64,000 nt of DNA from Saccharibacillus qingshengii (GTDB lineage Bacteria; Bacillota; Bacilli; Paenibacillales; Paenibacillaceae), in NCBI RefSeq assembly GCF_013185195.1, contig NZ_JAAZWC010000011.1, positions 1-64,000 on the forward strand, in the 5' to 3' direction. Position 1 is the first letter of the stretch; each line of letters starts with the position of its first letter. This document shows, in pieces, positions 59,784-64,000 of this stretch. Below the pieces are notes generated by a model. It made no database searches, was not told the DNA's origin, and worked only from the letters and a program-made list of their open reading frames with translations. The position numbers and the translations under genes were made by a program.

Positions 59784-60875
59784 ATGCCGAACAATCAAGC
59801 CGAGCCAGCCAAACAGACAGAAACGATGCGGCACACACACGCTCCTTCGGGAACGCCGAGTGAAGACAATGAAAGGTATTCGCGCCAGATCCGATTTGCG
59901 CCGATCGGCGCCTGCGGGCAGGAGAAGCTGGCGCAGCGTTCGGTCGGCATCGTTGGGATGGGCGCTCTCGGGACGGTGCTGGCCAATCATATGGTTCGGT
60001 CGGGCGTCGGTCGGGTGCGGCTCATCGACCGGGATTACGTAGAGCGCAGCAATCTGCAGAGGCAGATGCTGTACGACGAAGAGGATGCCGAGCAGTCGCT
60101 GCCCAAAGTAGTCGCGGCGGAGCGCAGGCTGCGGCGGATCAATTCGTCTGTGACCGTGGAAGCGATCTTCGCCGACGCTAGGCCGGGCAATATCGCAGAA
60201 CTGCTGGAAGGTCTCGACCTGGTTCTGGACGGGACGGACAATTTCCGGACAAGATTTCTGCTGAACGACGCCTGCTATCAAGCGGGAATTCCGTTCGTAT
60301 ACGGCGGAGCGGTAGGCTCGCGCGGGATGAGCGCAATCTTCGTGCCCGGCGAGACGCCGTGTCTGCGCTGTTTGATTCCCGAAGCCGATTCCGGCGGGGA
60401 AACGTGCGATACGGTCGGCGTCATCTCGCCGATTGTCGATATTGTCGCTTCCTATCAAGCGGTCGAAGCGCTCAAATTCCTGGTCGGCGACGCGCAGGCG
60501 AGGCGGGAAACACTGCTGTCGCTGGACATCTGGACCAACCGCGGCCATGAACTGCCGGCGGCGCGGAAGAGAAGCGGCTGCCCGTGCTGCGATCTCCAGG
60601 AGTATCCGGCGCTCCAGCTTGCGGAAGAGACCACCTTGTTGCTGTGCGGACGGGATTCGATCCAGATCACGGGGCATGCGCCGTTCGATCTGGAACGCTG
60701 GAGCCTTCAGCTGCAGCCGGCGTCGCGGAGTCTCAAGGTCAATCCGTATCTGATCCGCGCCGAACTGTCGGAGCACGAACGGATTGTCTTGTTTGCGGAC
60801 GGACGGGTGTTGGTGCAGGGGACGGACGATCCGGTCCGCGCCCGGACGATTTATGACCGGTATATCGGAAGCTGA
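59784..60875 (+). CDS. thiF: ThiF/MoeB-type adenylyltransferase
   Basis: A 363-residue E1-like enzyme that adenylates the C-terminus of ThiS so it can receive sulfur. The ATP motif is VGIVGMGALGTVLANHMVRSGVG, with the DRDYVERSNLQRQ segment, the adenylation-site Asp in LVLDGTDNFRTRFLLND, and zinc-binding Cys pairs CLRCLIP and CPCC. There is no C-terminal rhodanese domain; the last 85 residues are unassigned. GAGGAGG precedes ATG 59784. It is the first gene after the riboswitch, upstream of thiE-thiS-thiG-thiO. A molybdopterin (MoeB) role is less likely in this context. Confidence 0.9.
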   Translation: MPNNQAEPAKQTETMRHTHAPSGTPSEDNERYSRQIRFAPIGACGQEKLAQRSVGIVGMGALGTVLANHMVRSGVGRVRLIDRDYVERSNLQRQMLYDEEDAEQSLPKVVAAERRLRRINSSVTVEAIFADARPGNIAELLEGLDLVLDGTDNFRTRFLLNDACYQAGIPFVYGGAVGSRGMSAIFVPGETPCLRCLIPEADSGGETCDTVGVISPIVDIVASYQAVEALKFLVGDAQARRETLLSLDIWTNRGHELPAARKRSGCPCCDLQEYPALQLAEETTLLLCGRDSIQITGHAPFDLERWSLQLQPASRSLKVNPYLIRAELSEHERIVLFADGRVLVQGTDDPVRARTIYDRYIGS

Positions 60876-60930
60876 GACGGATCCGGGGGTATAGACCGGG
60901 TGATGTTTCGATCAAAAGGAGGCGGGCAAG

Positions 60931-61554
60931 ATGATGGATTTCAGCTTGTATGCGATCACCGGAGAAAACTTTCATCCGGGGCGCGAACTTGTGGACGTGA
61001 TGGAACAGGCGATCATCGGAGGCGCGGATATCCTTCAATTTCGCGACAAACACAGCGGGAAAGAAGAACTGCTGCGCAAAGCCAAAGCGCTGCGGGAGCT
61101 GACCCGGCGCTACGGGATTCCTTTTATCGTCAACGATCATGTCGATCTGGCGCTTGAAGTGGACGCGGACGGTATTCATCTGGGCCAGGGCGATCTGCCG
61201 CTTGAAGAAGCGCGGCGCCGGGTAGGCGGCAGGATCATCGGGATTTCGACGCATGTCATCGAAGAAGCGCTGCTGGCGCAGGAGCAGGGAGCGGACTATA
61301 TCGGAGCGGGTCCGGTCTACGCCACGCAGACCAAAGCGGACGTCGTCGATCCAGTCGGACTGTCTTATATCCGCGAGGTGGCGGAGCGGATCTCGATTCC
61401 GTTCGTGGCGATCGGGGGGATCAAGCTTGGCAATGCGGACGAAGTGATCCGGGCGGGAGCTTCGCGCCTCTGCGCCGTCAGCGAGATTGTCGGCAGCTCC
61501 GATCCCGCGGAAGCGTGCAGAGCGTTTATTCGCAAGCTGGAGAAGAAAGGGTGA
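60931..61554 (+). CDS. Thiamine phosphate synthase/TenI-family protein
   Basis: A 207-residue TIM barrel of the ThiE/TenI family: ILQFRDKHSGKEELL (pyrophosphate-binding Arg/Lys), VNDHVDLALEVDADGIHLGQGDLPL and the phosphate-binding IGGIKLGNADEVI and CAVSEIVGS. ThiE joins HMP-PP with thiazole phosphate; TenI aromatises the thiazole made by ThiG. The sequence has the FRDK and DGIHLGQ motifs shared by both, and the surroundings (thiazole genes, as in tenA-tenI-thiOSGF of B. subtilis) favour TenI. AAAAGGAGG precedes ATG 60931. Confidence 0.85.
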   Translation: MMDFSLYAITGENFHPGRELVDVMEQAIIGGADILQFRDKHSGKEELLRKAKALRELTRRYGIPFIVNDHVDLALEVDADGIHLGQGDLPLEEARRRVGGRIIGISTHVIEEALLAQEQGADYIGAGPVYATQTKADVVDPVGLSYIREVAERISIPFVAIGGIKLGNADEVIRAGASRLCAVSEIVGSSDPAEACRAFIRKLEKKG

Positions 61555-61561
61555 GGCGGGA

Positions 61562-61759
61562 ATGGAACTGATCGTCAACGGAACCAAGCGGGAGCTGGAT
61601 GCCGTGAATATCGCGGATGTGGTGGAGCGGCTCGGCCTTGCCGGGCGGCCGGTCGTAGCGGAGGTCGAAGGCGAAGTCCTGTATTCGGAGCAGTGGGAAT
61701 CGGCGGAAGTGAAGCCGGGAATGAAGATCGAATTGGTGCATTTTGTGGGAGGAGGCTGA
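61562..61759 (+). CDS. thiS: Sulfur carrier protein ThiS
   Basis: A 65-residue ubiquitin-like protein ending HFVGGG, the diglycine tail that ThiF adenylates and that carries thiocarboxylate sulfur. It begins MELIVNGTKRELD, standard for the family. ATG 61562 follows GAGGCGGGA. It sits between thiE/tenI and thiG, with the thiG frame overlapping its end. The three terminal glycines instead of two are a small oddity. Confidence 0.92.
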   Translation: MELIVNGTKRELDAVNIADVVERLGLAGRPVVAEVEGEVLYSEQWESAEVKPGMKIELVHFVGGG

Positions 61760-61763
61760 AACG

Positions 61764-62561
61764 ATGAGCGAACACAGAGGGTCATCCGGCGATGTCTGGA
61801 GTATCGGCGGCCAAGAGATGCAGTCGCGATTTTTCCTCGGAACGGGGCTGTTCCCCAATCCGTTCGTCCAGAATGAAGCGATCGCCGCTTCCGGAGCGGA
61901 AGTGTTGACGTTCGCGATCCGAAGAGTGGATCTCGAAGCGGCGGAAGACGACTCGATCCTTCAGCATCTGGAGCCGGGCGCGTTCCGGTTTCTGCCGAAT
62001 ACGTCCGGTTCGCGGACAGCGGAGGAAGCGGTGCGTATCGCGCGCCTGGCACGGGCGTCCGGTCTCAGCGACTGGATCAAGGTCGAGATCAGCGCGGACG
62101 GGCGGACGCTGCTGCCCGACCCGCTCGAAACGCTGCGGGCTACAGAGATTCTGGTCAAGGAAGGCTTCACGGTGCTGCCGTACACGTCGGACGATCCCGT
62201 TATCTGCCGCCGGCTCGCGGAGGCGGGGGCGGCCGCGGTCATGCCCGGCGGGGCCCCGATCGGGACGGGACTCGGGATCTTGAATCCCTACAATATCGGC
62301 TTGATTGTCGAAGAGTCGGCGGTGCCGGTCATCGTCGACGCGGGTCTCGGCACGGCGAGCGACGCGGCGCTTGCGATGGAACTCGGCGCGGCGGCGATCC
62401 TGATGAACACGCCGGTCGCCAAAGCCCAGGACCCCGTCGGTATGGCCCGGGCGATGAGACTTGCGATCGAAGGCGGGCGGCTTGCGTATCTGTCGGGCCG
62501 CATGTCCAAGAAGCGCTACGCTTCGGCCAGCAGCGGCTTCGAGTCGCTGATCGTCGAATGA
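61764..62561 (+). CDS. thiG: Thiazole synthase ThiG
   Basis: A 265-residue TIM barrel that forms the thiazole ring from DXP, dehydroglycine and ThiS thiocarboxylate. Motifs include RFFLGTGLFPNPF, LTFAIRRVDLE, FLPNTSGSRTAEEAVR, the catalytic Lys in DWIKVEI, and AVMPGGAPIGTGLGILNPYNI with the phosphate loop IVDAGLGTASDAA. ATG 61764 follows GGAGGAGG, which overlaps the thiS end. It works with ThiS and ThiO from the same operon. Confidence 0.95.
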   Translation: MSEHRGSSGDVWSIGGQEMQSRFFLGTGLFPNPFVQNEAIAASGAEVLTFAIRRVDLEAAEDDSILQHLEPGAFRFLPNTSGSRTAEEAVRIARLARASGLSDWIKVEISADGRTLLPDPLETLRATEILVKEGFTVLPYTSDDPVICRRLAEAGAAAVMPGGAPIGTGLGILNPYNIGLIVEESAVPVIVDAGLGTASDAALAMELGAAAILMNTPVAKAQDPVGMARAMRLAIEGGRLAYLSGRMSKKRYASASSGFESLIVE

Positions 62562-62598
62562 ACCAAACCGAAGGTCGAGCGGCAGAGGAGGAGAGCGG

Positions 62599-63864
62599 AT
62601 GAGCGATTCGTTTATTGTGCTCGGCGGAGGAATCGTCGGGCTGTCCTGCGCCCTGGAACTGCGGCTGCGCGGAGCGGACGTCAGACTGCTGGAGTCCGGA
62701 GACTGCGGCGGCCAGGCTTCCGGAGCGGCGGCCGGCATGCTGGCGCCGTATTCGGAAAATCCGGAAGCGCCGGACGAGTTCTTCCGGCTGTGCCGGGAAA
62801 GCTTGGAGCTGTACCCGGATTGGCAGCGGCAGGTCCGGGAGCTGTCCGGCCTGGACTTCGAGTACACGAACTGCGGCAGTCTGTACGCCGCTTATCACGA
62901 AGCGGATGTGCAGGCGCTGGAGAACCGTCTGGATTGGCAGCGCAAGCACGGGTCGAGCGGCGAGATTTTGCGCGGCGCGGCTTTGACGGCGGCCGAGCCG
63001 GGGCTTGCGCGAAGCGCGGTGGCGGCGCTGCGGACGCCGCAGGAGAGCCATATCTACGCGCCGGACTTTGTCGAAGCGCTGAAGTCGGCCTGCCGGAAGG
63101 CCGGGGTGGATATCTGCGAACGGCTCGGAGAGCTTGAACCGACGCAGTGGGAACGCGGGGTGGAAGTCCGGGCCGCGGGCCGCGAAGGCATCGAGCGCCG
63201 GGCCGAAGGCACCGGCCGGAGCCTATCGGGCTGCGGAGAGCCTGAGCGGTTCGGACCGCAGGAGGCCGAAGCGGCCGGGGCAGTGCCGAGCAGTCTGACG
63301 GCCGCCGGCGGCCGGGTCTTCTGTGCGGACCGGCTGGTGGTCTGCACCGGAGCCTGGGCCGGAAGTCTGTCCGGCCGGTTGGGGCTGCGCCTGCCCGTGC
63401 AGCCGATTCGCGGGCAGATCTGCGCGTACGCATGGGGCGAAGACCGGGCGCCGGTGCGGCATATGATCTTCTGCAGCCAGGGCTATCTGGTGCAGAAAGC
63501 GAACGGGACCCTGGTCTGCGGCGCGTCGGAAGACGTCGCAGGCTTCGATACGAGCGTAACGGAGCGCGGCATCTCGCGCTTGATGCGCTGGAACAAGCGG
63601 GTGCTGCCCGCGCTCGAACAGGCGCAGCCGTTTCACCGCTGGGCGGGACTGCGCCCGGCTACGCTTGACGGCCGCCCGCTGATCGGGCGGCTGGAACGCG
63701 CGGAGCGCGTGATCTTCGCGGCGGGCCATTACCGCAACGGCATTCTGCTCAGCCCCGCGACCGCGAAGCAGGTCGCGGACTGCGCGGAAGGCCGTCCGGC
63801 GCAGCCTTGGCAGCGCGCTTTTCGGCCGGAGCGGTTCGGCGAAGCGGCGGCGAACCTGCGGTGA
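62599..63864 (+). CDS. thiO: Glycine oxidase ThiO with an internal insertion
   Basis: A 421-residue FAD-dependent amine oxidase that makes dehydroglycine for thiazole formation. The FAD motif is FIVLGGGIVGLSCALELRLRG, with GGQASGAAAGMLAPYSE, and the C-terminal FAD contact is FAAGHYRNGILLSPATA. Compared with the 369-residue B. subtilis enzyme, about 45 extra residues (around 190-235, Arg/Glu/Gly-rich) are inserted before DRLVVCTGAWA. GAGGAGAG precedes ATG 62599. It is the last gene of the operon and is followed by a terminator. Confidence 0.9.
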   Translation: MSDSFIVLGGGIVGLSCALELRLRGADVRLLESGDCGGQASGAAAGMLAPYSENPEAPDEFFRLCRESLELYPDWQRQVRELSGLDFEYTNCGSLYAAYHEADVQALENRLDWQRKHGSSGEILRGAALTAAEPGLARSAVAALRTPQESHIYAPDFVEALKSACRKAGVDICERLGELEPTQWERGVEVRAAGREGIERRAEGTGRSLSGCGEPERFGPQEAEAAGAVPSSLTAAGGRVFCADRLVVCTGAWAGSLSGRLGLRLPVQPIRGQICAYAWGEDRAPVRHMIFCSQGYLVQKANGTLVCGASEDVAGFDTSVTERGISRLMRWNKRVLPALEQAQPFHRWAGLRPATLDGRPLIGRLERAERVIFAAGHYRNGILLSPATAKQVADCAEGRPAQPWQRAFRPERFGEAAANLR

Positions 63865-63873
63865 GCCGGTCGA

Positions 63874-63913
63874 GTGCGCTAACGGATCCTAGGAGACGTT
63901 AGCGCGCTTTTTT
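63874..63913 (+). terminator. Terminator of the thiamine operon
   Basis: GCGCTAACG and CGTTAGCGC arms with a GATCCTAGGAGA loop are followed by GCTTTTTT. Confidence 0.88.
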
Positions 63914-63976
63914 GCGTTCCGCGGAATTCTAACGGATCGTACAGGTCATTAGCCGCTCGGATTCCGCAAAAAAGAA
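63877..63976. repeat. Two tandem CTAACGGATC hairpins at the operon end
   Basis: CTAACGGATCCTAGGAGACGTTAGC and CTAACGGATCGTACAGGTCATTAGC-like segments repeat about 50 bases apart, each able to fold. The second is framed by GCGGAATTC and GGATTCCGC, giving a larger stem. The pattern resembles dispersed intergenic repeats. Confidence 0.5.
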
Positions 63977-64000
63977 GCGGAAACCTTGTCTTTTTCCGGC

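Noticed and set aside
63877-63976. CRISPR-like repeat pair
   Set aside because: Only two imperfect, self-complementary units and no spacer pattern or cas gene; better explained as hairpins.

Overview
The window looks like the chromosome of a spore-former-type Firmicute in the Paenibacillaceae, possibly Saccharibacillus or a near relative. The evidence is a GC-rich, strongly codon-biased sequence, Bacillus-type ribosome binding sites with many TTG/GTG starts, T-rich intrinsic terminators, SLH-anchored surface protein, AraR-, Fur-, YtrA- and LmrA-type operators, and a TPP riboswitch. The genus is an inference. No rRNA, tRNA, CRISPR array, IS transposase or prophage gene was seen.

Layout. 1-1.65 kb: an AT-richer, frameshifted regulator of the AlbA_2/HATPase_c_4 type. 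1.8-7.1 kb: a MetE-like methyltransferase and an aldehyde dehydrogenase, a decayed kinase remnant, a VOC protein, a 327-bp palindromic element, a YczE-type membrane protein and an internally deleted TPR protein. 7.4-10.8 kb: an ABC-F ATPase and an APH-type kinase coupled to an RsgA fragment, behind a long leader with a terminator. 10.9-16.6 kb: a response regulator/histidine kinase pair whose kinase carries an extra extracytoplasmic C-terminal domain, followed by two tandem secreted solute-binding-like proteins sharing a duplicated operator. 16.7-21.9 kb: an oxidoreductase and the AraR-type araB-araD-araA operon. 22-26.3 kb: an ABC-2 exporter with a YtrA-type regulator, and an lmrA-lmrB-like drug efflux pair. 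26.6-40.2 kb: mostly small-molecule enzymes (FAD monooxygenase, VOC proteins, SDRs, nitroreductase, esterase, aldo/keto reductase, AlkA-type glycosylase) with TetR and WYL regulators, including a YobU-like/WYL deletion scar. 40.3-44.3 kb: a lipoprotein solute-binding protein with a membrane-bound AraC sensor. 44.5-47.2 kb: a large PAP2 phosphatase-PATR-SLH surface protein. 47.8-53.5 kb: HelD, a two-component system and a membrane-anchored hydrolase. 53.6-57.7 kb: a Fur-box ferric-siderophore ABC operon. 58-59.3 kb: a GAF histidine kinase. 59.5-63.9 kb: a TPP-riboswitch thiamine thiazole operon.

The best candidate for an undescribed system is 10.9-16.6 kb. The kinase has almost no N-terminal sensor loop but has a third membrane segment and a DUF4179-like outer domain at its C-terminus. 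Two divergent/downstream genes encode secreted, cysteine-free (non-lipidated) family-1 solute-binding proteins with no permease or ATPase nearby. Both are preceded by the same four-half-site operator 14 bp upstream of a -10 box. This reads as an envelope or sugar sensing circuit rather than a transporter. Other points of interest are the 327-bp palindromic element, the unclassified leader at 10.4-10.8 kb, the phosphatase-PATR-SLH chimera and several clean gene-decay junctions.
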